Assembly (NCBI GenBank): GCA_052400625.1
Contig: JBQTGH010000012.1
Origin: Thermophagus sp052400625
Lineage (GTDB): Bacteria; Bacteroidota; Bacteroidia; Bacteroidales; Marinilabiliaceae
Length of the DNA: 64,000 nucleotides
Direction: 5' to 3' (one strand)
The translations under genes were made by a program, and so were the position numbers. Positions 48,048-58,500 of this stretch are shown here, in pieces (the first letter of the stretch is position 1; each line of letters starts with the position of its first letter). The notes under the pieces were generated by a model. That model saw only the letters and a list, made by a program, of their open reading frames with translations. It made no database searches and was not told the origin of the DNA.

Positions 48048-48690
48048 CTTTTTAATTTAATCATATGCAGAAAGGCATTGTGGAAGAGATTTAAGATATT
48101 TAAAGCTCGTAGTTCCAATATTGTTGTCTTTCTGCATTTGTTTATATCGTTCTTAAGTATCCGTTTTCAATATGAAGTATTTTTCATCCTTAGTAAATTA
48201 ATGTTATGGATCGATTCCCGAAATGTTGGAAGAGGCAAAGGGAGTTTTCATGACTCGGTTTTATAGATTCATATTTTCTTAAGGACCAGAAAAAGTGTTG
48301 ACAAACTTCATTGTCATATTCCTACTATAGGTTGAAATGTCTAAATATTAAGCAGGAACAAAAGTTTGTTGTTGGTTGACAAATTAAAACGATTAATAAC
48401 TTTTTTAAAATGTTAATCCGTAATTAACCCCATTATTAACCCCGTTTTATTAATCTTTGAACCATTCATTGTTGGAAAATTCAATTTTTGAATAACAGTA
48501 CTTCGTGTAAATATTTGCTTTATCACGAAATTTAAAAGTACTATGGAATTTTAAAAAATACATGTTGAATTGATCTTAAAATTTTTGGTTTTGCATTGAG
48601 AGATATGAAAAATCAAAATAATAAGTTCTCATCCATTCAATGAGTGTCGGTAGGATTTGAACATTATCAATATTAGAAAATGCAGGAAAT
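48048..48690 (+). promoter_or_regulatory. Long gap between the two GH76 genes with phased TTAA repeats
   Basis: This 643-bp gap has no credible gene. It holds repeated units at 48413 (TTAATCCG), 48424 (TTAACCCC), 48436 (TTAACCCC) and 48450 (TTAATCTT). They are spaced 11, 12 and 14 bp, close to one DNA turn, like half-sites for an AraC-type regulator. GTTGACAAA occurs twice, near 48297 and 48376. No strong TAnnTTTG box was found. The gap probably contains a separate promoter for the second GH76. Confidence 0.35.
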
Positions 48691-49887
48691 ATGAAGATAA
48701 CTGAAAAATGGACAATGTGGAAAGTGCCCTTTCTTTTGTTATGGATGGTTTTATTCCTGGTAGAGTGTCATAATGGGAATAATCCAGAAGGCGTAAAAAG
48801 GGCCCAACAAACCATGGATAAGATCTTAAAATTCTATGATGCCCATTACCACCATCTTTTTAATGAGAGCTTTCCTCCGTCTAGTGGTAAGCCGGTTTCA
48901 TACCTTGTGGAGCAAGATTCGCTGGCCGGAAGAAAGGTTGCATTTCTTTGGCCCACATCTGGTCTTTTATCGGCAGTTAATGCATTGATAAAGAGAACCG
49001 GTAGTGAGGAATATGAAAGGATGTTGCGGGAGATTATTGTTCCCAATCTTGAGAACTATTATGATGAAGATCGAGTGCCACCTGCTTATCAGTCATATAT
49101 AGTTCAGGGAGGCGAGAGTGACCGATATTATGATGATAATATATGGCTGGCTTTGGATTTTTTAGAAGCATACCATTTAACAAACGATGAATTTTTCCTT
49201 GAAAAATCCAAACTCTTATGGAAATTTATTTTAAGTGGTTGGGATGATAAGTTGGGAGGTGGTATTTACTGGTGTGAGCAAAAGAAGTACTCTAAAAATA
49301 CATGTTCAAATGCACCTGCTTCTGTTCTGGGCCTTAAGTTGTTTGAAGCTACTCGGGACAGTTCCTATTTTTTGTGGGGAATAAAAATATATGAATGGGT
49401 GCATTCCAATCTTAAAGATACGGTTGATGGCCTTTATTATGATAATTTATCTGTTCAGGGATCATTAGATGAACGGAAGTTCACCTATAACACCGGACAG
49501 ATGCTTCAGGCGGCATCTTTAATATACAAACTAACCGACGACAAAGCCTATTTAAATGAAGCGGAAAAAATTGCAGAAAGTGCGATGCAATATTTTACTG
49601 AGGAGTTTAAAACGGCGGAAGGAAAGACTATAAGATTGTTCAAAAGTACAGATAACTGGTTTAATGTTATTATGTATCGCGGTTATGAGGAGCTCTATCA
49701 ATTAAATCACAATCCAGAATACATTCAGATTTTTTTAAGTAACCTAGATTATTTGTGGAAGAATGGTCGGGATAAGAATGGTTTATTTAGAAAAGGCTGG
49801 ATGAGCGAAAATAGTGATCAATCCAGATGGTTGTTAGATCAGGCATGTATGGTGGAAATATATGCTTCAATTTCAAAATTTGAATAA
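48691..49887 (+). CDS. GH76 endo-alpha-1,6-mannanase, probably periplasmic
   Basis: This is a second GH76 protein, 398 aa. The lipoprotein signal ends FLVEC (C26), followed by HNGNNPEG with no acidic run, which favours a periplasmic face over the surface. The Asp pair is in RYYDDNIWLALDFLEAY (D148, D149). Toroid repeats follow: GGGIYWCEQ, SNAPASVLGLKLF, FTYNTGQMLQAASL. It differs strongly from the first GH76, so it is not a recent copy. In a known alpha-mannan scheme, the surface GH76 makes large fragments and the periplasmic one shortens them. The GH125 gene begins 12 bp later, so the two are one operon. Confidence 0.88.
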   Translation: MKITEKWTMWKVPFLLLWMVLFLVECHNGNNPEGVKRAQQTMDKILKFYDAHYHHLFNESFPPSSGKPVSYLVEQDSLAGRKVAFLWPTSGLLSAVNALIKRTGSEEYERMLREIIVPNLENYYDEDRVPPAYQSYIVQGGESDRYYDDNIWLALDFLEAYHLTNDEFFLEKSKLLWKFILSGWDDKLGGGIYWCEQKKYSKNTCSNAPASVLGLKLFEATRDSSYFLWGIKIYEWVHSNLKDTVDGLYYDNLSVQGSLDERKFTYNTGQMLQAASLIYKLTDDKAYLNEAEKIAESAMQYFTEEFKTAEGKTIRLFKSTDNWFNVIMYRGYEELYQLNHNPEYIQIFLSNLDYLWKNGRDKNGLFRKGWMSENSDQSRWLLDQACMVEIYASISKFE

Positions 49888-49899
49888 AAGAAAATTTCT

Positions 49900-51339
49900 A
49901 TGACATCACGACGAGACTTTATTAAAAAAAGTGGAATTGCTTTAGCCGGCCTTTCCTTGTCAGGGCCACTTTATTCGACACTTGCTACTGAGGGAATTCC
50001 TAAATCATATATATCCAAACGTCCTCCGAAAGGAAAACGTAACTTTACATCCAAAGCAGTTGAAACCACCATAAAAAAGACCAAAAGAAAAATCAAAGAT
50101 CCTAAATTGGCATGGATGTTTGAAAATTGTTTCCCAAACACATTGGATACCACTGTCGATTTTTCTTTCTCTAATGGGAAACCTGATACTTTTGTTATTA
50201 CCGGTGATATTCATGCCATGTGGTTGAGGGATTCTACTGCCCAAGTATGGCCCTACCTTCCTTTGATTAAAGAAGATAAGGCCTTAAAGCAATTGGTGGC
50301 TGGACTGGTGAACCGTCAAACTCACTGTGTTTTGATCGATCCTTATGCCAATGCTTTCAATAAACAACCTGAACAAGGTGAATGGATGAGTGATATAACC
50401 GATATGAAGCCGGAACTTCATGAAAGAAAGTGGGAAATTGATTCTTTATGTTATACGGTTCGGTTAGCTTACCACTATTGGAAGATTTCCGAAGATGAAA
50501 GTGTTTTTGACAAGCATTGGCAAAATGCCGCACGTGGAATTTATCAAACTTTCACAGAGCAGCAACGCAAGGATAGCTTGGGGGCTTATTCCTTTCAAAG
50601 AGAAACAGCCCGACAGTTGGACACTTTGTCAAACAACGGATATGGACGTCCATTGAAACCGGTGGGATTGATTAATTCATCTTTTCGTCCCTCGGATGAT
50701 GCAACTACCTATGGTTTCCTGATTCCATCCAACTTATTTGCAATTGTATCTCTAAAGCAGATAGCAGAAATTAGTGAATCGGTTACGGGAGATATAAAGT
50801 TTGCCAATCAATGTCGTGAATTGGCGAATGAAGTGGAGCAAGCTGTGAAAAACTATGGCATCTTAAATCATCCCAAGTATGGCCCTGTTTATGCCTATGA
50901 AGTGGATGGCTTTGGAAACGCCACATTCATGGATGATGCCAATATTCCGAGCCTGCTGTCTCTTCCTTATTTAGGGGCTGTTAAAAAACACGATACAGTT
51001 TATCAGAATACTCGAAAATTGGTTTGGAGTGAGGATAATCCATATTTTTTCAAAGGAAAAGCCGCTGAAGGAATTGGAGGCCCTCACGTAGGATACGATA
51101 TGGTGTGGCCAATGAGTATAATAATGAGGGCTATGACCAGTGATAGTGATGAAGAAATCAAATGGTGCATAAAAACTTTGAGGGATACTGATGCCAATAC
51201 GGGATTTATGCATGAGTCTTTTCATAAAGATGATCCATTCAATTTTTCCCGGTCATGGTTTGCCTGGGCTAATACGCTCTTTGGGGAATTAATTTTAAAA
51301 CTGGTTAATTCCGGGAAGATACATCTTCTGGGGGCTTAG
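49900..51339 (+). CDS. GH125 exo-alpha-1,6-mannosidase
   Basis: This 479-aa enzyme releases mannose from alpha-1,6-mannan ends by inversion. The N-terminus is a twin-arginine signal (TSRRDFIKKSGIALAGLSL), so it is exported folded to the periplasm. The GH125 hallmark TGDIHAMWLRDSTAQ (101-115) is intact. ERKWEIDSLCYTVRL contains D181, which by position should be the catalytic acid, and GFMHESFHKDD near the C-terminus carries the probable base Glu. The length is usual for the family. It lies 12 bp after the second GH76 and completes the pathway from oligosaccharide to mannose. Confidence 0.95.
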   Translation: MTSRRDFIKKSGIALAGLSLSGPLYSTLATEGIPKSYISKRPPKGKRNFTSKAVETTIKKTKRKIKDPKLAWMFENCFPNTLDTTVDFSFSNGKPDTFVITGDIHAMWLRDSTAQVWPYLPLIKEDKALKQLVAGLVNRQTHCVLIDPYANAFNKQPEQGEWMSDITDMKPELHERKWEIDSLCYTVRLAYHYWKISEDESVFDKHWQNAARGIYQTFTEQQRKDSLGAYSFQRETARQLDTLSNNGYGRPLKPVGLINSSFRPSDDATTYGFLIPSNLFAIVSLKQIAEISESVTGDIKFANQCRELANEVEQAVKNYGILNHPKYGPVYAYEVDGFGNATFMDDANIPSLLSLPYLGAVKKHDTVYQNTRKLVWSEDNPYFFKGKAAEGIGGPHVGYDMVWPMSIIMRAMTSDSDEEIKWCIKTLRDTDANTGFMHESFHKDDPFNFSRSWFAWANTLFGELILKLVNSGKIHLLGA

Positions 51340-51391
51340 TTTCATTACTTTCTAATAAGAAAATAAATTCCAAAGAAATGTGATGACATGT

Positions 51392-51420
51392 CTCCCGGGG
51401 CTAATCTTTTAGCCCCGGGG
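51392..51420 (+). other. GC-rich hairpin between GH125 and MFS genes
   Basis: CCCGGGGCTA and TAGCCCCGGG form a perfect 10-bp stem with a six-base loop, standing out in AT-rich DNA. No T-run follows, and it lies about 43 bp before the MFS start. It may stabilise the 3' end of the GH125 message or reduce transcription into the transporter gene. Confidence 0.5.
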
Positions 51421-51462
51421 ACTGATCATCAAATCCCAATAAATTGTTTAAAGAATGGATTT

Positions 51463-52620
51463 ATGAAGAAAAATGTTTCGTTATCAAAAGTACTGCCAGT
51501 TCTTTTCGCCTTTTTTGTAATGGGTTTTGTCGATGTGGTAGGGATATCGACCAGCTATGTTCAGAATGATTTTGAGCTCAGCGATTCAATCGCTAATCTG
51601 CTGCCAATGATGGTTTTTCTTTGGTTTTTTGTGTTTTCGGTTCCTACGGGTCTATTGATGAATAAATTAGGGCGTAAGAATACCGTCTTATTGAGTATGG
51701 TTATTACATTTTTTGCATTGATGGTGCCACTTATTGACTACAGTTTTGGAATGGCCCTATTGGCTTTTGCATTACTGGGGATCGGAAATACTATATTACA
51801 AGTGGCTCTTAATCCGTTGGTATCGAACGTGGTGAGTCCGGATCAATTGACCAGTCGTTTAACTTTGGGGCAGTTTATAAAAGCAATTGCCTCACTTTTG
51901 GGACCAATAATTGCCGGTTTTGCAGCTGTCACCCTTGGAAATTGGAGACTTTTGTTTCCGGGATTCGCTGTAATAACTTTTTTGTCCGGGGTTTGGTTGT
52001 GGATCGTACCTATTCCTGAAGAGGAAACCATCGAACAAACTACTTCCTTTAGCGAAGCATTTGGGCTGTTGAAAGACCATTCCATCTTAATATTATTCTT
52101 AGGGATTTTATTCGTTGTGGGTGTGGATGTGGGGATGAATACCGCGACCCCTAAATTTTTAATGTCAAGGACCGGTTTGCCGTTGGAACAGGCCGGGTTG
52201 GGGACCAGTCTTTACTTTGCCGCCAGAACTGCAGGAGCCTTGATTGGAGCTATTGTATTATCGCGATATTCGGGTTTGATTTTTTTTAGATCAAGCATGT
52301 TTGCGGCAATTGGTGCGATGACCATCATGCTGTTCAGTCAAAATGCTATGGTTATATTAATAATGGTGGCAATCATTGGTTTTGCCATCGCCAATATTTT
52401 TTCGATTATTTTTTCTATGGCCTTGCAAAAAAGACCGGCTCGAGGAAATGAAATATCTGGGCTGATGATTATGGGGGTTTCGGGGGGAGCGATATTGCCT
52501 CCGGTGATGGGGTTGGCTGCCGATGCATGGGGGCAGACTGGTAGTATGTTGGTTATTCTAATAGGAATGTTTTATCTGCTGGTCGCTGCTTTTGTGGTTA
52601 AAACTGAAATACCCGGTTAA
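51463..52620 (+). CDS. MFS sugar transporter, FucP/GluP-like
   Basis: This is an inner-membrane major-facilitator protein of 385 aa with about 12 hydrophobic helices. I start at ATG 51463; an earlier ATG at 51388 would place the hairpin inside the coding region. The N-terminal FAFFVMGFVDVVGISTSYVQNDF and the loop GLLMNKLGRKNTVLLSM match the fucose/glucose-galactose type of H+ symporter. A second such loop and the late block GNEISGLMIMGVSGGAILPPVMG also fit. Directly after GH125, it is the best candidate for bringing mannose released in the periplasm into the cytoplasm. No kinase or isomerase for mannose is encoded here. Confidence 0.85.
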   Translation: MKKNVSLSKVLPVLFAFFVMGFVDVVGISTSYVQNDFELSDSIANLLPMMVFLWFFVFSVPTGLLMNKLGRKNTVLLSMVITFFALMVPLIDYSFGMALLAFALLGIGNTILQVALNPLVSNVVSPDQLTSRLTLGQFIKAIASLLGPIIAGFAAVTLGNWRLLFPGFAVITFLSGVWLWIVPIPEEETIEQTTSFSEAFGLLKDHSILILFLGILFVVGVDVGMNTATPKFLMSRTGLPLEQAGLGTSLYFAARTAGALIGAIVLSRYSGLIFFRSSMFAAIGAMTIMLFSQNAMVILIMVAIIGFAIANIFSIIFSMALQKRPARGNEISGLMIMGVSGGAILPPVMGLAADAWGQTGSMLVILIGMFYLLVAAFVVKTEIPG

Positions 52621-52799
52621 CTCCAAATAGTTTTTATCGTCGTTCAATTTCTGTTCATCTTCGGTGCAAATGAATGCCAAAATAGCATTTTATTTTGCCA
52701 AAATCATGTGATGACTCTTTTTTGTCATTTACAGCAACCTCCCGTATTATCTGTTTTTTTTAATGTTGTGTTCAGTTTCTTATATTAAAAATCAAGGGT

Positions 52800-55298
52800 A
52801 TGACCTTAAAATCTTGTTTTCATATAGGTATATTGATTATCTCTATAGTTTCGTATTCATGTGATGCTGCTAAATCGGTTGATTCATCGACAACCGAGCT
52901 TAGAGCTCCTGCATATCCTTTGATCACTATTGATCCATACACTAGTGCATGGTCAATGAGTGATCAATTATACAACAGTCCGGTTTGTCATTGGACCGGA
53001 AAGACACATTCACTTATTGGGGCAATACGAGTAGATGGAAAGGTATATCGATTTCTGGGGAAAGAAGATATTCCATTGGAACCAATAATTCCTATGGCGA
53101 AAGATAGTCTTTGGCAAGGTAAATACATCAACACGCCACCATCTGAAGGATGGGAGAAGAGCGAATTCCATGCCGAGCATTGGATTACGGGAGTAGGTGC
53201 ATTCGGGACTCCCGGAATGAAGGCCATTGGTACTCCCTGGGAAACTAAAGAAATATGGGTTCGACGGGAATTTTTCTTGCCAGATATTACAGCCAACGAA
53301 AAGTTGTATTTGGTTTTTACACATGATGATGATTTTGAATTGTATTTGAATGGTACTGAAGTTGTAAGGACGGGAAACAAGGCCAGAAGTGAAGTGATTC
53401 AGGAGGTTGATCCTTCATTGCTAATTTCTGGTGGGAAAAATGTGCTTGCTGCCCATTGTCTTGACAGAGGTGGTTTGGCCTACGTTGACTTTGGTGTATA
53501 TAAAAAAAATGCTCATAAGGAAGTTTTCTCCCAATCGGCTGTGCAGCAAAAAGTATCTCTTTCCGCAACGCAAACCCATTATCAATTTTCCTGCGGTCCC
53601 GTAAACCTTGCGCTGGACTTTGTGTCTCCTCTTCTTCCAGAAGATCTTGATTTGTTGTCCCGGCCGGTTAATTATATCAATTATGAGGTAGCATCCACGG
53701 ACGGAGAAAAACATGAAGTACAGATTTATTTTGAAATTACTCCTGAATGGGCTGTCAATGATGTTGGACAAGAAGTTGAAGTGGCAAAAGGAAAGGAAGG
53801 AGAAGTTGGTTTTGTCAAGGCAGGAACAACAGAACAGTCAGTCCTAGGGAAAAAAGGAGATAATGTCAGAATTGATTGGGGTCATGTCTTTCTTGCTGCG
53901 GAAAATGACAAAAATACTTCTTGGGGCATAGATACCTTTTTTGAAGCAAAGCATTCTTTTATCAAAACGGGTAAAATATCGGGAATAGATGGCATGATCT
54001 CTCAGCTAAACAGGGAGATGCCGGCCATGGCTTGTGTCAAAGATTTAGGGGAAATATCTGAAAAATCTTCCACCGGATTTGTAATGATTGGCTACGACGA
54101 TATTGAGTCTATCCAATATTTTGAAAAAAATCTGAAGGCATGGTGGACAAAAGATGGAGAGGTTTCTTTTAAAGATGTGTTGCAGAATGCATTGGTGGAA
54201 CACAAATCCGTTATGAAAAGACTGTCCCATTTTGACCATCAATTATGGGAAGAAGCATTGGCAGCAGGTGGCAAAGAATATGCAGATTTGTGTGTACTGG
54301 CTTACCGTCAATCTGTAGCCGCTCACAAACTTGTAAAAGATGAAAATGGTAATATTCTTTTTCTTTCAAAAGAAAATTTTAGTAATGGTTCCATTGGTAC
54401 TGTTGATGTAACTTATCCTTCGGCACCATTATTCTTAAGATATAATACGGAACTGGTAAAAGGGATGTTAAATCCTATATTTTACTATTCAGAGAGTGGT
54501 AAATGGACCAAGCCATTTGCTGCTCATGATGTAGGAACCTATCCAATAGCCAACGGACAAACCTATGGCGGTGATATGCCCGTAGAGGAATGTGGCAATA
54601 TGATCATACTTACTGCTGCTATTGCCCATCAGGAAGGCAATGCTCAATATGCCGAGAAACATTGGGAAATATTGACATCCTGGGCTAATTATTTACTTGA
54701 AAATGGGCTGGATCCTGAAAATCAATTATGTACTGACGATTTTGCGGGTCATTTTGCCCATAATGTAAACCTTTCAGTAAAAGCCATTATGGGCATTGCC
54801 TGCTATGGACGACTAGCGGAAATGTTGGGCCAATCAGAAATAGCAGAAAAATATTCTTCTGTGGCTAAACAAATGGCTAAAGAATGGATGAAAATGGCCG
54901 ATGATGGGGATCATTTCCGGTTAACTTTTGACCAGCCGGGAACATGGAGTCAAAAATATAATTTGGTTTGGAATAAATTATTAGGACTGGATATTTTTCC
55001 TGATGAGGTGGCTCGTACCGAAGTGGCCTACTATCTCACAAAGCAAAATAAGTATGGACTTCCTCTGGATAATCGTCGGACATACACCAAGGCTGACTGG
55101 ATTGTTTGGACTGCTACACTGGCTGATGATAAAGAGACTTTTAAAGAGTTAATTTCTCCATTGCATGATTTTGTGATTGAAACTCCTGATCGGGTTCCAA
55201 TGACTGATTGGTATGAAACTACGGATGCCACGAAAGTTGGGTTTCAGGCCAGATCCGTAGTGGGAGGTTATTTTATTAAGTTTTTGGAACAGGAGTAA
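52800..55298 (+). CDS. Glutaminase-A-like (DUF4964/5127/4965/1793) lipoprotein
   Basis: This 832-aa protein belongs to the family annotated as glutaminase A in fungi but common in Bacteroidota PULs with unknown activity. The signal ends VSYSC (C21). The order is a DUF4964-like start (about 36-97; PLITIDPYTSAWSMSD) and an inserted jelly-roll like the GH2 sugar-binding domain (about 105-237; EIWVRREFFLPD, HDDDFELYLNGTEVV, LAAHCLDRGGLAYVDFGVY). A DUF5127-like beta domain (about 240-470) and a C-terminal alpha/alpha toroid (about 480-830; YRQSVAAHKLVKD, GTYPIANGQTYGGDMPVEECGNM, RTYTKADWIVWTATLA) follow. The setting among mannan genes suggests a glycan or glycopeptide substrate. The true reaction is not known. 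Confidence 0.8.
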   Translation: MTLKSCFHIGILIISIVSYSCDAAKSVDSSTTELRAPAYPLITIDPYTSAWSMSDQLYNSPVCHWTGKTHSLIGAIRVDGKVYRFLGKEDIPLEPIIPMAKDSLWQGKYINTPPSEGWEKSEFHAEHWITGVGAFGTPGMKAIGTPWETKEIWVRREFFLPDITANEKLYLVFTHDDDFELYLNGTEVVRTGNKARSEVIQEVDPSLLISGGKNVLAAHCLDRGGLAYVDFGVYKKNAHKEVFSQSAVQQKVSLSATQTHYQFSCGPVNLALDFVSPLLPEDLDLLSRPVNYINYEVASTDGEKHEVQIYFEITPEWAVNDVGQEVEVAKGKEGEVGFVKAGTTEQSVLGKKGDNVRIDWGHVFLAAENDKNTSWGIDTFFEAKHSFIKTGKISGIDGMISQLNREMPAMACVKDLGEISEKSSTGFVMIGYDDIESIQYFEKNLKAWWTKDGEVSFKDVLQNALVEHKSVMKRLSHFDHQLWEEALAAGGKEYADLCVLAYRQSVAAHKLVKDENGNILFLSKENFSNGSIGTVDVTYPSAPLFLRYNTELVKGMLNPIFYYSESGKWTKPFAAHDVGTYPIANGQTYGGDMPVEECGNMIILTAAIAHQEGNAQYAEKHWEILTSWANYLLENGLDPENQLCTDDFAGHFAHNVNLSVKAIMGIACYGRLAEMLGQSEIAEKYSSVAKQMAKEWMKMADDGDHFRLTFDQPGTWSQKYNLVWNKLLGLDIFPDEVARTEVAYYLTKQNKYGLPLDNRRTYTKADWIVWTATLADDKETFKELISPLHDFVIETPDRVPMTDWYETTDATKVGFQARSVVGGYFIKFLEQE

Positions 55299-55429
55299 AG
55301 TACATGACTTGAAATGCTTTTGGGGGTAGTAGGCAGAGAGCCGAATAAGCCAGTAAAGGTGTCTTTCAAATATTAATACTCACTTAATTGAATCTATTAC
55401 TAAGCTTGATTTGATTTTATGAATGCGCC

Positions 55430-55446
55430 GTTAAACACCAGTTAAA
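55430..55446. repeat. Direct repeat GTTAAA, 11-bp period, before third susC
   Basis: GTTAAA occurs at 55430 and 55441, one helical turn apart and about 85 bp before the susC start. It resembles the TTAA-type units at 48413-48457 and the GTTAAAATAT arm before the PUL A susC. It may be a regulator half-site pair; chance is possible in AT-rich DNA. Confidence 0.25.
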
Positions 55447-55465
55447 AAACTTTGATCATAAAAAA

Positions 55466-55495
55466 GGGGATTGGAAGCCGTCACTTCCTATCCCC
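55466..55495 (+). other. Hairpin in the leader of the third susC
   Basis: GGGGAT and ATCCCC flank GGAAG and CTTCC with a single T-T mismatch and a six-base loop, giving an 11-bp imperfect stem. It ends 33 bp before the susC ATG. It has no T-run, so it is more likely a leader structure than a terminator. Confidence 0.4.
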
Positions 55496-55528
55496 TGGTA
55501 TTGTTTCACTTTAAATTGCAACAAAGCT

Positions 55529-58500
55529 ATGAAAAAAAAATCTAAAGCAAGAAAAAGGAATCCTTTTATCTTTTTCAGAACCCTTAGAATCCCGGATTTT
55601 CGGCTGGTTTTGATGTTTATTTTTATTCCTTCTTTATTGGCCTTCAAACCTGGTGCAAATGAATTACTTCAGCAGGGAGAAAGGATTATAAAAGGTAGAG
55701 TAATCGATGTCCAAGGAGGACCTATTCCAGGGGTAACTGTTTCGGTCAAGGGATCTACGCTTGGTAGCATAACTAATGCTGAAGGTGAATTTATTTTATC
55801 CGTGGATGCTGAACCTGAGATATTGGTCTTTTCATTCGTTGGGATGGAAAGAAAGGAGATCACTGTCGATGGGAAGAATTATCTTGAGGTTACCATGCGG
55901 GAGGAGAATATTGGACTGGATGAGGTTGTTGTGGTGGGATATGGAACTCTTGAGCGGAAAGAGGTAACCTCGGCTGTTGAGACGGTTAGTTCTAAAGATT
56001 TTAATTCGGTAGGTTCCGGTGACCCTATGGAATTGATTCAAGGAAAGGTGGCCGGTTTAAATATTACACGTACTCAGGGATCTAATCCCAATTCAAGCTC
56101 TTCCATTCAATTAAGAGGAGTAACCTCTCTGACCGGTAGCATTCAACCTCTAATCGTTATTGATGGCATCCCCGGTGGGAATCTGGATATGATTCAGCCA
56201 GATGATATTGAGTCGTTTAATGTGCTGAAAGATGGGTCTGCGGCAGCTATCTATGGCAGTAGAGCCAACGCGGGTGTAATTCTTATTTCGACCAAAAAAG
56301 GGAAAGTTGGGGAACCTCAGTTTGAATATTCTACTTATTTAAAACGTGAATTTGTCGATAAAAAACCGGATTATCTTTCTCCTTCTGAATTTAGAGATCT
56401 AATAGAACAAGGGTTGGTGAGCAGTGACCAAGATTATGGGACTTCTACAGATTTATATGATGAGCTTATCGATAACAATAATCTTAGTCAATATCATAAT
56501 TTTTCGGTGTCAGGGGGGTCAAAATACTCAAACTTTAGAGGATCTATATTTTACAGTGATGCCAAAGGTATTGCCAAAGAAAATGGACGAGAGGAATTTG
56601 GGGGACGTATCAATTTCAATCAGAAGGGGTTGGACGATAGATTGACTTTTTCGATGAATATTGCCACCAATTTTAATAAAGCTAATCTTTTAGGAGGGGG
56701 TACGGGCGATTTCGAACAGGCAATTCAACGTAATCCAACCGCCCCTATTTATAATGAAGATGGTTCCTTTTTAGAAACTGAAGCCTACAATAATTATAAC
56801 CCACTTTCTCGATTGGCCAATCGTATATCGGAACGGAATCAACAAACTTTTACCGGAGACGCCAAAGTTCAATTCCAAATTGTTGATGATCTTTCTGTAT
56901 CTGCTTTTGGCGCATACCAAAGAAATAATTACAATGATCGTTATTATCGCTCAACCAAAGACTGGAATCAAAGACCCGAGACAGAGTATCAGGGAATGGC
57001 TTATGCTTCTAAGAGTAATTTTTTGAACTGGGCGAAGACTTTTGAATCTACATTTAATTTTAACAAAACCATCAATGATGTTCAGTCTGTCACTGCATTG
57101 GTTGGGTATAGCTATCAATACGAAACGACTGAAACATTCAATGTAAATAACAACGGGTTCACTACCGATGGTTTTTTGGATTGGAACCTTGGTTCAGGGA
57201 GTGCCATTAACAATACGCAATTGCCCAGACCGGGGATGGGCAGTTTCAAAGAAGATAATACCTTGGTTGCCTTTTTTGGGCGAGTAAATTATGCCTTTAG
57301 GGATCGCTATTTTACTCAATTTAGCCTTCGTCATGAAGGTTCTTCTCGTTTTGGGGAAAATCATAAGTGGGGTAATTTCCCGGCTGTATCAGCAGGATGG
57401 GTTTTGAGTGAAGAGGATTTTATGAAAGGGATTTCCGGGATAGATGAGTTGAAAGTGCGTGTAGGATATGGCGTTACGGGTAATCAGGGAATTCCCAACT
57501 ATCAATCTTTAGTGACATTGGGAACTGGAGGTGTTTATCCCCAAGATGGGGTTTATTATCAAACCTATGGCGCGTCAAGAAATCCCAATCCCAATTTGAA
57601 ATGGGAAGAAAAGGCTGAAATGAATTTCGGAATTGATTTTTCTTTCTTGAATCGACTAATTAGTGGGAGCATCGACCTATATGACAGAGAAACTAAAAAT
57701 TTGCTATATAGCTACAATGCCCAACTGCCACCATATATTCATAGCAGTGTGTACACTAATGTGGGAAGTATTAAAAATTCAGGGGTAGAATTGCAGCTTT
57801 CGGCAGTAGCTCTGAAAAATAATAATTTTTTGTGGACGATCGATCTGGCTGGAAGTCATCAGAAAAATAAACTGACTCAATTATCCAGCGATGTGTTCAA
57901 AGCGAACTGGTTGGAATTTTATGGATTGCCTTCCCCCGGAAATTTGGGAGCTGCCATCAGACTGGAAGAAGGCGGATCGGTCGGAAACTTTTACGGAAAG
58001 CGATTTGCAGGATTTACAGAAGATGGTAAATGGCTTTTCTTCAAAGCAGACGGTTCAACCGGTGCTGCCTCCGAAATGGATGAAAATGATTTGGCTGTTA
58101 TTGGGAATGGTGTGCCTAAGTATCAAGCATCTTTATCCAATACCCTTAGATATAAAAACTTTGATCTGACTCTTTTTTTCAGGGGAAAATTTGGGTTTGA
58201 TATTCTTAATACAAAAGAAATGTACTTCGGGAATAAAAAATGGTTACCTAATAACTTGCTTCGAAGTGCCATTACTACACATAAAGAATTGAATGACGAT
58301 CCCCAGTATTCAGATTATTACATAGAAAAGGGTGATTTTATCAAACTTGATAATATGACTCTTGGCTATAACATCCATTTTTCAGATTCATCCAATTTTC
58401 GACATTTGAGATTGTATGTTACAGGAAGGAATGTATTGACCTTAACAGGCTATAATGGCCTTGATCCTGAATTGCAGGATACAGGATTTGAAACAGGAAT

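Noticed and set aside
48078..48266. 62-codon plus-strand ORF after the first GH76
   Set aside because: No start context, family pattern or conservation evidence; it looks like chance in AT-rich DNA.
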